This document shows positions 1-8,482 of a stretch of 40,206 bases of DNA, piece after piece (positions within the stretch are counted from its first letter, which is position 1; each line of letters opens with the position of its first letter). Origin of the DNA: Candidatus Omnitrophota bacterium (lineage in GTDB: Bacteria > Omnitrophota > Gorgyraeia > Gygaellales > Gygaellaceae); assembly GCA_018400015.1 (NCBI GenBank), contig JAGYNB010000007.1, forward strand, positions 1 through 40,206, in the 5' to 3' direction. A program made the translations under genes and the position numbers. The notes under the pieces are model-generated. The model was not told where the DNA came from, did not search any database, and saw only the letters and a program-made list of their open reading frames with translations.

Positions 1-1
1 A

Positions 2-1072
2 GCAAAGCTTGAGGATTTAGTCGGTTCAATCGTACAGCGCTGCAAATCTCCTATAGAAGAGGCGATTAAAGATGCTAAACTGACAAAAGACCAGATCAAT
101 AGAGTAATCATGGTAGGAGGTCCTACCAAGATGCCTGTGGTGCAGAAGTTCGTTGAAGATTATGTCGGCAAAAAAATCGAGCGCGGCATTGACCCGATGG
201 AGTGCGTAGCTATGGGTGCGGCTGTTCAGGCTGCGATCATAAAAGGCGATGTTAAAGACGTATTGCTTTTAGACGTTACGCCGCTATCATTAGGGATTGA
301 GACCTTGGGCGGAGTAAGTACCAAGCTCATTGAGCGCAATACGACAATTCCCACAAAGAAGTCACAGACATTCTCAACCGCAGCCGATAATCAGACTGCA
401 GTTACTATACGCGTTCTACAAGGTGAGCGTTCTATGGCTAAAGATAACGTTGAATTAGGCAGGTTTGATCTTGTTGGGATACCGGCAGCACCAAGAGGCA
501 TTCCGCAGATTGAGGTCACCTTTGATATCGATGCCAATGGTATTGTGCATGTGCATGCTAAAGATTTGGGTACAGGCAAAGAACAATCGATAAAAATCAG
601 CGCTCCCAAGAAACTCTCCAAAGAAGAGATCGATAAGATGATCAAAGACGCGGAAAAATACGCCGCAGATGATGTAAAGAAAAAAGAAGAGGTGGAAGTC
701 GTTAACCAGGCAGATACTTTGGTTTATTCTACGGAAAAATCCCTGAAGGAGTTCGGCGACAAGGTTTCACAAGGCGAGCGTGCCGATATCGAAGCAAAGC
801 TGAATGATTTAAAAGCTGCGGTAAAAGATAAAAATATCGACCGGATGAAAAAGGGTATGGAAGAGTTAACCAAGGCATCCCATAAGCTGGCTGAGGAGAT
901 CTATAAAAACTCAGCTGCCAAACAGCAGGCTCAAGGCCAGGCTCAAGAGCAACAGCAGGCTGATTCAGACAATGCTGGAAGCCAAGATGCATCTGGTGCA
1001 AGCGATAATTCAGGCAAAGACGATATAATAGATGCCGAGTATAAGGCTGAAGACGATAAAGAGAATAAGTAA
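2..1072 (+). CDS. dnaK: Chaperone DnaK (Hsp70), 5'-truncated by the window start
   Basis: ATP-driven cytosolic chaperone that works with DnaJ and GrpE. The frame is open from base 2, so only the last 356 residues are present. It begins near the end of the ATPase domain, with the VGGPTKMP phosphate loop around residue 38. The conserved interdomain linker and start of the substrate-binding domain follow ([14 protein letters not shown]), then the beta-sandwich and helical lid. The tail is Gln/Ala/Ser/Asp-rich low complexity and ends in an IDAEYK-type motif typical of bacterial DnaK. dnaJ follows after 73 bases, the usual pairing. The nucleotide-binding half lies outside the window, so its intactness cannot be judged. 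Confidence 0.97.
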   Translation, partial: AKLEDLVGSIVQRCKSPIEEAIKDAKLTKDQINRVIMVGGPTKMPVVQKFVEDYVGKKIERGIDPMECVAMGAAVQAAIIKGDVKDVLLLDVTPLSLGIETLGGVSTKLIERNTTIPTKKSQTFSTAADNQTAVTIRVLQGERSMAKDNVELGRFDLVGIPAAPRGIPQIEVTFDIDANGIVHVHAKDLGTGKEQSIKISAPKKLSKEEIDKMIKDAEKYAADDVKKKEEVEVVNQADTLVYSTEKSLKEFGDKVSQGERADIEAKLNDLKAAVKDKNIDRMKKGMEELTKASHKLAEEIYKNSAAKQQAQGQAQEQQQADSDNAGSQDASGASDNSGKDDIIDAEYKAEDDKENK

Positions 1073-1091
1073 GCGTTAGCTATTACTGACT

Positions 1092-1132
1092 TGCCGGTAT
1101 GGTGTTAAGTGAATACATAAACCATACCGGCA
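1092..1132 (+). other. Intergenic stem-loop between dnaK and dnaJ
   Basis: A perfect 12-base inverted repeat (1092-1103 with 1121-1132, core gccggtatggt) encloses a 17-base loop. No run of T follows, so it does not look like a standard intrinsic terminator. It could stabilise the dnaK message or set the dnaK/dnaJ ratio by processing. That role is inferred from position only. Confidence 0.55.
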
Positions 1133-1145
1133 GTATTCATTATTT

Positions 1146-2303
1146 ATGAGCACAAAAAGAGACTATTACGAAATACTGGGGTTAAATAAATCCGCAAGCA
1201 TAAACGATATTAAATCTTCATATCGTAAGCTTGCCATGCAGCACCATCCGGATAGGGTTTCAGCTGACCAAAAAAAATCAGCTGAAGAGAAATTCAAGGA
1301 GATTTCCGAAGCCTATGCAGTTCTTTCCGATGAAGGTAAACGCTCTCTCTATGATCAGTATGGTCATGCGGGGATAGACCAAAAATATAATTCCGAAGAC
1401 ATCTTTCGGGGAGCTGATTTTAGCGATATATTTGGCAATATGGGTTCTGGCACAGGTTCTGGCGGAAGCATATTCGAAGAGCTTTTTGGCGATATGGGGT
1501 TTGATATTTTTGGAGGAAGTTCCCGTGGAAAAAGATCCCGCCGCGGACGTAATATTCAGTTTGAACTCACTATAAGTTTACAGGATGCCTATAAAGGAAT
1601 AACCAAAATAATCAATGTTCCCAGGTTTGAGTTGTGTTCTGACTGTAATGGTTCAGGGGCAAAACCAGGTACTAAGAAAATGACCTGCCCTGCCTGTAAG
1701 GGCAAAGGAAAACAGGTCATCTCTCAAGGATTTTTCCAGCTTGCCCAGACATGTCCCAGATGTTCCGGAGAAGGTACGATTATCAATACGCCTTGTCCGA
1801 AGTGCGCCGGACGCGGCAAGGTAAAAGTTACGCGTAAGATTGAAGTTAAAATCCCTGCAGGAGTTGATACAGGTTCACATTTGCGTATTAGAAGCGAAGG
1901 AGAAGCCGGATCAAATGGTAACGGGGATTTATTTATTATTGTAAATGTAAGAGAAGATAGCGTTTTAAAAAGAGACGGCAGCTATATAATTTGCAATATT
2001 GATATTGCCTTAACCAAGGCAATCTTAGGCTCAGAAGTTGAAGTCCCCACTCTTGACGGAGATGTGCAGATGAAAATACCTTCTGGCACGCAAAGCGGTA
2101 AAGTGTTTAGGCTGCGCGGCAAGGGAATGCCAAGTGTGAATAGCTATTCCCGGGGAGATGAATTGGTAAAGGTCAATGTAATTATTCCTAATGATTTAAC
2201 GAGTGCTCAGCGCAAACTCATTGAGGAACTTGCCAGGTTACGAGGCGAAGACGTTACGCCTTCAGGGGGTTTTAAGGAAAAGATTAAACGAGCGTTCAAA
2301 TAA
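1146..2303 (+). CDS. dnaJ: Chaperone DnaJ (Hsp40)
   Basis: Co-chaperone that delivers substrates to DnaK and stimulates its ATPase. The 385 residues show all class A parts in order: a J domain with HPD at about residues 35-37, a Gly/Phe-rich stretch (about 80-130), and four CxxCxGxG zinc repeats (CSDCNGSG, CPACKGKG, CPRCSGEG, CPKCAGRG, roughly 165-225). Two C-terminal beta domains ending in a dimerisation region follow. Length is normal for the family. The ATG lies a few bases past the end of the dnaK-dnaJ stem-loop. I see no strong ribosome-binding site and no separate promoter, so it is probably co-transcribed with dnaK. Confidence 0.97.
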   Translation: MSTKRDYYEILGLNKSASINDIKSSYRKLAMQHHPDRVSADQKKSAEEKFKEISEAYAVLSDEGKRSLYDQYGHAGIDQKYNSEDIFRGADFSDIFGNMGSGTGSGGSIFEELFGDMGFDIFGGSSRGKRSRRGRNIQFELTISLQDAYKGITKIINVPRFELCSDCNGSGAKPGTKKMTCPACKGKGKQVISQGFFQLAQTCPRCSGEGTIINTPCPKCAGRGKVKVTRKIEVKIPAGVDTGSHLRIRSEGEAGSNGNGDLFIIVNVREDSVLKRDGSYIICNIDIALTKAILGSEVEVPTLDGDVQMKIPSGTQSGKVFRLRGKGMPSVNSYSRGDELVKVNVIIPNDLTSAQRKLIEELARLRGEDVTPSGGFKEKIKRAFK

Positions 2304-2315
2304 AAGGATTAAAAT

Positions 2316-2594
2316 ATGCCAAATTATGATTACGAATGTCTAAGCTGTAAACATAAGTTCGAAGCGTTCCAAAGCATGAATGATGCGCCTTTAAAAGAAT
2401 GTCCTAAATGTGGCCAAAAGGTTAGGCGGCTTATTGGAAGCGGTATGGGGATAATTTTTAAAGGTACGGGATTTTACCATACGGATTATAAGAACAAATC
2501 AAGCGGAAATACCGCAAAGAAAGATTCCTCGGGCGGCAGCTGTTCTTGCTGCAGTGACTCAAAGTGCCCCAAGAGTCCTGAATCCAATAAATGA
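2316..2594 (+). CDS. FmdB-family zinc-ribbon protein
   Basis: A 92-residue protein with the FmdB/CxxC_CxxC_SSSS-type ribbon: it opens MPNYDYECLSC and pairs two CxxC knuckles (CLSC near residue 8, CPKC near 29). A conserved GIIFKGTGFYHTDY segment follows. The tail is rich in Ser and Cys (GSCSCCSDSKC) and might bind another metal ion. The family is widespread and its cellular role is poorly defined; FmdB was named as a regulator in an amidase operon, which says little here. It sits 12 bases after dnaJ, preceded by an aaaagg ribosome-binding site, and overlaps the next gene by 4 bases. Confidence 0.85.
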   Translation: MPNYDYECLSCKHKFEAFQSMNDAPLKECPKCGQKVRRLIGSGMGIIFKGTGFYHTDYKNKSSGNTAKKDSSGGSCSCCSDSKCPKSPESNK

Positions 2595-2941
2595 AAAAGT
2601 TTTTTTCTCTTTGGTTTCCGGTATTCGTTTACGCCGGGATTATTTTTTATTTTTCAAATATCCCAGGCAAAGAGTTGCCAAGTGTGTGGATTTCTGATAA
2701 GATTATGCATCTAATTGAGTATACAGGTTTTGGTTTTTTAATGATCAGGGCGATTGATGAGAAAAGAAGGTTTGTTTTAAGAAAAGCCCTGATTTATTCG
2801 ATAATTATTGTATTGTTTTATGGTTTGACCGATGAAATACACCAAAGTTTTGTGCCTTCAAGAGAATTCTCGTTCTCTGATTTATTCTATGATTGTTTCG
2901 GTGGATTAATAGGAGGGTTAGTTTACAGATGGATAAAGTAA
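2591..2941 (+). CDS. VanZ-like membrane protein
   Basis: A 116-residue integral membrane protein with about four hydrophobic segments. It carries the VanZ-family signature: SDKIMHLIEYTGFG near residues 35-48, then DEIHQSFVPSREFSFSDLFYDCFGG near 80-105. VanZ was first linked to teicoplanin resistance, but most homologues are uncharacterised and that phenotype should not be assumed. The start codon overlaps the fmdB-family stop (ATGA), and the end overlaps the chosen start of the DUF1015 gene by 13 bases, so translation is probably coupled. Confidence 0.85.
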   Translation: MKKFFSLWFPVFVYAGIIFYFSNIPGKELPSVWISDKIMHLIEYTGFGFLMIRAIDEKRRFVLRKALIYSIIIVLFYGLTDEIHQSFVPSREFSFSDLFYDCFGGLIGGLVYRWIK

Positions 2942-4188
2942 TTCCTTTTAAGGCGCTGTGTTATAACCAGAAAAAAATAAAAGATATTTCCCGCGTCGTG
3001 TGCCCGCCATATGATGTGATAAATGATTCCATGCGCAAAGGCTATCTGGAAAAAGATAGCTATAATATCGTGCGCGTTATTTTAAGCCAAGCCTCAAAAC
3101 AAAAAAATAAATATGATGTAGCAAAAGAGTTGTTTAACGATTGGCAAAGAAAGCAAATTTTGGTTAAGGATAGCGATGATTGTATTTATTTATACCGCGT
3201 GAGTTTTAAGATTAACGGCGTAAAAAAGCAAAGGATCGGTTTTTTAAGCCTGTTAAATCTTGATATAAACAAAAATAACAAAGTCTTCCCTCATGAACAT
3301 ACCCACAAAGCTCCCAAAATAGACAGGCTTAAATTGGTAAGCAAGGTAAAGGCGAATCTTTCGCCGATATTTGTTCTCTATGAAGATAAGAAACATTTTA
3401 TCGATAATCTTTGTAAGAAATACGCTAAACAGTACAAACCGTTTATGAAGTTTACCGTTGACGGCCTTACTAATGAGATCTGGCGGATTAACGATATTGC
3501 AACGATAAAAAATATCCAGGCGGTTTTAAACTCCAGTCAGCTTTTTATTGCCGACGGTCATCACCGTTTTGAAGTAAATAAGATGTATCTACAGAAGATG
3601 CGCAAAAAACACAAAGGGGCCGATTTAAGAAAGTTTTCATATTGCCTGAGTTATTTTCTTGATGCGACTTCTAAAGGCGTGGAGATCTTGCCGATTCACC
3701 GTGTATTAAGAAACATCCCAAAGCAAAAAGTTAAGGACCTGATAAGGCTTCTTGAAAAGCACTTTACGATTAAACAACTTAAAAACAAAGGAATATTTTT
3801 AAGTGAGTTAAAAAAGAATAAATCTGCAATCGGGTTGTATAATGGACGTTATTATCTTTTATTCTTGAATAATCGCGTATGTTTAGATAAAATGATGAAT
3901 AAAGCATCCCGTTATTATAAGGGGCTTTCGGTTGTGGCCTTGAATAAGCTTGTTGTTGAGAACATTCTAGGGCTTAAGTTATTGGATTATGACCATATAA
4001 GATACACTCATGATTTAAACGAGGCTGTTTCTATGGTTGATAAAAATCAGGCTAATTTTACATTTTTAATGAATCCGGTAGAAATAGAGTCTCTTTTAGG
4101 GGTGGCGTTTTCAAATGAAAAGATGCCGCCAAAATCAACTTTCTTTTTTCCAAAAGTCCTGACCGGGCTTTTAATCAACAAATTCTAA
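2929..4188 (+). CDS. DUF1015-family protein (SerB-co-transcribed type), unknown function
   Basis: Member of the DUF1015 family, whose biochemical function is not established. The 419 residues show the family landmarks: an N-terminal VVCPPYDVI motif, a central HEHTH motif, and ADGHHRFE around residue 210. I chose the ATG at 2929 because it is followed directly by MDKVIPFKAL, the expected family start, and has aggagg at 2911-2916. A TTG at 2893 in the same frame would add 12 residues that look unrelated. In other genomes the family is often near serine-pathway genes; none is seen here. accD follows after 5 bases. Confidence 0.88.
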   Translation: MDKVIPFKALCYNQKKIKDISRVVCPPYDVINDSMRKGYLEKDSYNIVRVILSQASKQKNKYDVAKELFNDWQRKQILVKDSDDCIYLYRVSFKINGVKKQRIGFLSLLNLDINKNNKVFPHEHTHKAPKIDRLKLVSKVKANLSPIFVLYEDKKHFIDNLCKKYAKQYKPFMKFTVDGLTNEIWRINDIATIKNIQAVLNSSQLFIADGHHRFEVNKMYLQKMRKKHKGADLRKFSYCLSYFLDATSKGVEILPIHRVLRNIPKQKVKDLIRLLEKHFTIKQLKNKGIFLSELKKNKSAIGLYNGRYYLLFLNNRVCLDKMMNKASRYYKGLSVVALNKLVVENILGLKLLDYDHIRYTHDLNEAVSMVDKNQANFTFLMNPVEIESLLGVAFSNEKMPPKSTFFFPKVLTGLLINKF

Positions 4189-4193
4189 AGAAT

Positions 4194-5036
4194 ATGCCGT
4201 TATTCTCAAGACATCCAAAATATACGCTTATAAATATCCAGAAAAAAGAAATTCCCGAAGGTCTCTGGACTAAATGCGACGGCTGCGCTCAGCCTATATA
4301 TAAGAAAAAATTGGAAGAAAATCTTATGATATGTCCGAAGTGTAATCATCATTTTACTCTGAACGCAAAAGAGAGAATCGATCTTTTGATTGATAAAAAA
4401 TCTTTTAAGGAATTCGATAAGGGTATGACCAGCAATGACCCTTTAGTGTTTAAGGGGCCTAAGACATATAAAGAAAAGCTTGATCAGGATAAAAAGTCAA
4501 CCGGGATGAAAGAGGGGGTAATTACCGGCGAAGGTGAAATAGACAATAAATCTGTTGTAATATGCGTAACCGATTCAAGGTTTATTATGGGTTCTATGGG
4601 TTCGGTCGTGGGTGAAAAAATCACACGTGCGATTGAGACGGCAACTGAAAAAAAATTTCCCTTGATAATTGTTTCCGGTTCAGGCGGTGGAGCGCGGATG
4701 TATGAAGGGATGTTTTCCCTTATGCAGATGGCTAAAACTTCCGCTGTTTTAGCGCGGCATAACAAAGCAGGGCTGCTGTATGTTTCCGTATTGACTAATC
4801 CGACAATGGCAGGGGTGTTTGCTTCTTTTGCCGGGTTAGGGGATGTGATTATTGCCGAACCCAAAGCATTGATCGGTTTTACCGGTCCGCGCGTAATCGA
4901 ACAGACGATAAAACAAAAACTTCCCCAGGGGTTTCAGCGTTCGGAATTCCTTTTGGATCACGGCTTGATAGATAAGGTAGTAGACAGAAAAGACCTAAAG
5001 AGTACGCTTTCAAGCTTATTAAGTTATTTAGTTTGA
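4194..5036 (+). CDS. accD: Acetyl-CoA carboxylase carboxyltransferase subunit beta
   Basis: Beta subunit of the carboxyltransferase that moves CO2 from carboxy-biotin to acetyl-CoA, the first committed step of fatty-acid synthesis. The 280 residues start with the AccD zinc ribbon (Cys 28, 31, 47 and 50). The crotonase-like carboxyltransferase domain follows with GSMGSVVGEK, then SGSGGARMYEG, and GFTGPRVIEQT near the C terminus. Length is normal. The partner gene accA is not in this window, so the subunits are encoded apart. The stop codon overlaps the -35 element of the next transcription unit. Confidence 0.96.
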   Translation: MPLFSRHPKYTLINIQKKEIPEGLWTKCDGCAQPIYKKKLEENLMICPKCNHHFTLNAKERIDLLIDKKSFKEFDKGMTSNDPLVFKGPKTYKEKLDQDKKSTGMKEGVITGEGEIDNKSVVICVTDSRFIMGSMGSVVGEKITRAIETATEKKFPLIIVSGSGGGARMYEGMFSLMQMAKTSAVLARHNKAGLLYVSVLTNPTMAGVFASFAGLGDVIIAEPKALIGFTGPRVIEQTIKQKLPQGFQRSEFLLDHGLIDKVVDRKDLKSTLSSLLSYLV

Positions 5037-5060
5037 CAAATCTCACTAAAAAGCTATAAT
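5033..5060 (+). promoter_or_regulatory. Consensus sigma-70 promoter for the ABC ATPase/GGDEF unit
   Basis: TTGACA (5033-5038) and TATAAT (5055-5060) are separated by 16 bases, so both hexamers match consensus exactly. The -35 box overlaps the accD stop codon. The expected start site near 5067 leaves a short leader with gaaggaaggg (5081-5090) ahead of the ATG at 5094. Confidence 0.85.
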
Positions 5061-5093
5061 AAATTTCAAAATTAATTCAAGAAGGAAGGGAAA

Positions 5094-6197
5094 ATGGCAC
5101 AGGTTAGTTTAAGAGATGTAAGCAAAATTTACCCGCCTGATGTAAAGGCGGTTGATAATGTTCGATTCGGAGTAGAGAATAAGGAATTCATGGTTCTTTT
5201 AGGCCCCTCTGGTTGCGGTAAGTCCACAACCCTCAGGATGATCGCCGGTTTAGAAGATATCACCAAAGGCGATATATTTATTGCCGATAAGCGGGTTAAT
5301 AATATTCCTGCAAAGGACCGTAATATCGCCATGGTTTTCCAGAACTATGCACTCTATCCGCATATGACCGTATTTGAAAATATGGCCTTTGGCTTGAAGC
5401 TTCGTAAGTATCCAAAATCAGAGATCATTTCCAGAGTCCATGAGGCAGCGGATATTTTAGGATTAAAAAAGTATTTGGACAGAAAACCAAAAAAGCTCTC
5501 CGGTGGTGAGCGTCAGCGTGTTGCCGTAGGGCGTGCAATCGTGAGAAAACCCACTGTATTTTTATTTGATGAACCTTTAAGCAATCTTGATGCGAAGCTG
5601 CGTGTGCAGATGAGAACAGAACTTAATAAACTGCATTTGCGCCTTCAGACCACGATGATTTACGTCACCCACGATCAGACCGAAGCTATGACTATGGGTA
5701 ATAGAATTGCGGTTATGAAAGGTGGCACACTTCAGCAGCTGGCAGACCCGTTGACTATATATGATAAGCCTACGAATAAATTCGTTGCCGGTTTTTTAGG
5801 TACACCTCCGATGAATTTTTTAAATGGGAAAATATTAAAGAAAGAAAGCAGGCTTTATTTTGATGAGGGAAAATTCCAGGTTAAGGTAAATGAGAAGATG
5901 TACAAAAAACTTGACGGATATGTTGGCAAAGATATTGTTTTCGGTGTAAGACCGGAAGATATATATGATAAACTTTTTACTTCTCAGCCAGCAGCTGAAA
6001 ATATAATTAGGGTCAATTGTGAAGTGGTTGAGCCAATGGGTTCGGAAGTATATCTACATCTTAATACGGGATTGCATCAGTTTATTGCTAGAGTTGGTTC
6101 ACATAATCGACCGCCTATAAACCAAGAAATGGATCTTGTAATCGACATGAGCAAGGTACATTTCTTTGATAAAGAGACCGAATCGGCAATTGTTTAG
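5094..6197 (+). CDS. Sugar ABC transporter ATP-binding protein (UgpC/MalK/MsmX family)
   Basis: ATPase subunit of a CUT1-type carbohydrate importer, expected at the inner face of the cytoplasmic membrane. The 367 residues contain Walker A GPSGCGKS (37-44), the Q-loop in VFQNYALYPH, signature LSGGERQ (135-141), Walker B FLFDEP (156-161) and the switch His 193 in THDQTEA. A C-terminal MalK-like OB-fold regulatory half follows (from about 235), with GVRPEDI. No permease or binding-protein gene is nearby, so it may serve several permeases as MsmX does in Bacillus; that is inference. Its stop lies inside the start region of the first diguanylate cyclase gene. Confidence 0.93.
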   Translation: MAQVSLRDVSKIYPPDVKAVDNVRFGVENKEFMVLLGPSGCGKSTTLRMIAGLEDITKGDIFIADKRVNNIPAKDRNIAMVFQNYALYPHMTVFENMAFGLKLRKYPKSEIISRVHEAADILGLKKYLDRKPKKLSGGERQRVAVGRAIVRKPTVFLFDEPLSNLDAKLRVQMRTELNKLHLRLQTTMIYVTHDQTEAMTMGNRIAVMKGGTLQQLADPLTIYDKPTNKFVAGFLGTPPMNFLNGKILKKESRLYFDEGKFQVKVNEKMYKKLDGYVGKDIVFGVRPEDIYDKLFTSQPAAENIIRVNCEVVEPMGSEVYLHLNTGLHQFIARVGSHNRPPINQEMDLVIDMSKVHFFDKETESAIV

Positions 6198-7437
6198 AGC
6201 AAAGGATAAAACCCTTTTTATCCTTATTACGTTTTCTTGCCTTTTGACCATACTGGTTACATTTAAAAAGGCCAATCATGAAGTTTACTTTTTATCTGGT
6301 TTGTATCTGATTTTGGCTGTTTTTATCCTCACAAGAAGAAACTTCATTTTAAAAAAAGAAATTCCGCTTTCATTAAACCTCGAAAAAATAGCAGAAAAAA
6401 TAAATCTTTTAAGAATCAATAATTCCGATGTTGTTAATTACAATAATTCTGTAAGAAACAGAATCGCCAATTATCAGGCATTGGGAAAAATTCAAGAAGA
6501 GTTGTCTTCTGCAAATACTGTTGATGAAGTTACCTCCATTATTGCCGAAGCAGCCTGTAGCCTATTGTCAAAATCAAGGGCAAGATGTTTGGTTTATCTG
6601 GTGTCGCAAAAAGATCAAAGACTAACGCTTGCAAAATCAAAACCAAATGAGAAGAATTCAAAGAAAACCTACAATCCGGATTTATTTGATGAATGGGTAA
6701 TGGTCAAGATGGCTCCTTTGTTGGTTTCTAATATTGATGATGATTTCCGCTTTGATAAAGATAAAATAATAAGTTCTAAGAATGTTTCGTCTCTTATAAG
6801 CGCTCCTTTAATGCGTAAGGATCGTTTCTTAGGGATAATTAGGTTGGATAGCGCAGAAAATAATTTATTCAGCCAGGAGGATTTACGTATTCTTGATACT
6901 TTGGCGGATCTATCCATGATTTCACTTGAAAATGCGATTTTGTTTACGGAAATGGAAAGGCTATCTTTACAGGATGGCCTAACCGGATTTTATTTAAGAA
7001 GATACACGGATATTATTCTGGAGGGGTGTTTTGCAAAGGCAAAGGACAAAAAAGAGTCTTTCAGCGTGGCGATGATAGACGTAAACGACTTTAAGCTTTG
7101 TAATGATAATTACGGTCATATTGCCGGAGATATGGTTTTAAAAAATATCAGCATGTGGCTGAAGGAAACCCTTTTGCAAAAAGGCATTGTTATCGGGCGT
7201 TTTGGCGGAGACGAGTTTATTGTTATTGCTTCGGATTTTAAGAAGCAGCAACTGGAGGATCTATTGTTTGAAGTAAGAGATAAAATAAAAATGCAGACAT
7301 TAATGCTGCGCAAACAGGAAATAATGATTGATATTTCTTTTGGCGTTGCCGAATACGGTCAGAAATTCGGTTCTGCGCATGAATTGATCGCCTTAGCTGA
7401 TAAAAGGCTTTATGCGATGAAAAAAAACAATAAATGA
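6166..7437 (+). CDS. Membrane GAF-GGDEF diguanylate cyclase
   Basis: Predicted enzyme making cyclic di-GMP from two GTP. Two transmembrane segments (about residues 17-33 and 38-56) precede a GAF-like sensor domain (about 105-260). The catalytic GGDEF domain follows, with DGLTGFYLRR at about 270-279 and an intact GGDEF at 347-351. The inhibitory RxxD I-site nine residues before GGDEF is absent (QKGI), so product inhibition at that site is not expected. The start is uncertain: TTG at 6166 has aagg nine bases upstream, while TTG at 6190 would remove eight residues. Either way the gene overlaps the ABC ATPase. It overlaps the next cyclase by 4 bases. Confidence 0.9.
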   Translation: MIKRPNRQLFRAKDKTLFILITFSCLLTILVTFKKANHEVYFLSGLYLILAVFILTRRNFILKKEIPLSLNLEKIAEKINLLRINNSDVVNYNNSVRNRIANYQALGKIQEELSSANTVDEVTSIIAEAACSLLSKSRARCLVYLVSQKDQRLTLAKSKPNEKNSKKTYNPDLFDEWVMVKMAPLLVSNIDDDFRFDKDKIISSKNVSSLISAPLMRKDRFLGIIRLDSAENNLFSQEDLRILDTLADLSMISLENAILFTEMERLSLQDGLTGFYLRRYTDIILEGCFAKAKDKKESFSVAMIDVNDFKLCNDNYGHIAGDMVLKNISMWLKETLLQKGIVIGRFGGDEFIVIASDFKKQQLEDLLFEVRDKIKMQTLMLRKQEIMIDISFGVAEYGQKFGSAHELIALADKRLYAMKKNNK

Positions 7438-8435
7438 TAATTTATTCCGTTGTGATTTTTCAGGTAATTGCGATGATAATCTTTTTTGAACGGATTATGC
7501 GCAGCAATCTAAATAAGTTTTATCAGAAATATGATTTACTCGTTAAGCAGATAAATGAGTTAACCAATAAGTCAGCTTTATTAGAAGATGAAAAAAAACA
7601 GCTTGAGCATAATGAGCAGCATATTTCTGCGATATATGAAATGGGGAAATCTTTTGTTAGGCAAATAAAAGAAGAGGATCTTGTTTATATACTCAAGGAA
7701 CAGCTCGAACATAATCATATATCTTTTAGCCGGTTAAGGCTAGAGGATGATTTATCCGATATCGTTTATTCTAAAGATAAAGAGGTTTTTTCTTTGATTG
7801 CCCAGAATGAAAAACTCGGTTATCTGGTCATTGAAGGTTTGGATGAAGAATATGTCCAAGATATAAATATATTGTCAAAGCGCCTAGCTTTAAGCATAAG
7901 GCGTTTTCATCTTTATAGGGGAGTTCAACAACTTGCCATAACCGATTCATTGACAGGCACTTTAAGCCGTAATTATTGTTTAGAGAGGCTGGATAAGGAA
8001 CTCGCTAGGGCTAGGAAATTCAGTTTCAGCTTATCTGTTGCCATGCTCGATCTGGATAATTTTAAAACCTATAATGATAAATACGGACATATTTCCGGAG
8101 ATAAGATTTTAAAAGAACTGTCATTAATCATGAGACAGTCTTTAAGAAACGTTGATTTTATCGGCAGATACGGGGGGGAAGAGTTTCTTTTAGTCATGCC
8201 TGAGGCGAGTTCCAAAGGCGCGAAGTTTGCTTTGGAGCGTATCAGAAGCCAGATTGCTTCTCATGCGGTAGATTTATTTAAAGACAGGGTTAATCTTACG
8301 GTAAGCGTGGGTATTGCTTCTTTTCCAGCTGACAGTGAAGCCTTTTCTGACTTGATAGAAAAAGCTGATAAGGCTTTGTATATATCCAAAAAAAGCGGAA
8401 AGAATAAAGTAATTTTGTTCAGTTCACAAAAATAA
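7434..8435 (+). CDS. GGDEF diguanylate cyclase with I-site and coiled coil
   Basis: Second predicted c-di-GMP synthase, 333 residues. One N-terminal membrane anchor (about 2-18) leads to a charged, probably coiled-coil stretch (about 25-80). A degenerate GAF-like region follows (about 85-160), then the GGDEF domain with DSLTGTLSRN and GGEEF at 247-251, an active variant of the motif. RNVD at 238-241 fits the RxxD inhibitory I-site, unlike the preceding cyclase. The ATGA overlap with that gene implies coupled translation of both enzymes. The nearest visible c-di-GMP target is the riboswitch about 7 kb downstream. Confidence 0.92.
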   Translation: MIIYSVVIFQVIAMIIFFERIMRSNLNKFYQKYDLLVKQINELTNKSALLEDEKKQLEHNEQHISAIYEMGKSFVRQIKEEDLVYILKEQLEHNHISFSRLRLEDDLSDIVYSKDKEVFSLIAQNEKLGYLVIEGLDEEYVQDINILSKRLALSIRRFHLYRGVQQLAITDSLTGTLSRNYCLERLDKELARARKFSFSLSVAMLDLDNFKTYNDKYGHISGDKILKELSLIMRQSLRNVDFIGRYGGEEFLLVMPEASSKGAKFALERIRSQIASHAVDLFKDRVNLTVSVGIASFPADSEAFSDLIEKADKALYISKKSGKNKVILFSSQK

Positions 8436-8445
8436 TTTTTTGTTC

Positions 8446-8474
8446 TTGAAATTAACCTGTTTTTAGGTTAAAAT
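8446..8474 (+). promoter_or_regulatory. Promoter for the ROK kinase unit, likely leaderless, with overlapping inverted repeat
   Basis: TTGAAA (8446-8451), a 17-base spacer and TAAAAT (8469-8474). The expected start site (about 8481) is almost on the ATG at 8483, and no ribosome-binding site is visible, so the message may be leaderless. A perfect 7-base inverted repeat, ttaacct (8452-8458) with aggttaa (8465-8471), fills the spacer and enters the -10 box. It could be a small operator. Confidence 0.65.
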
Positions 8475-8482
8475 CCCTTAAT

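Noticed and set aside
1092-1132. Intrinsic terminator after dnaK
   Set aside because: The stem is perfect but no T run follows, so I list it only as a stem-loop.
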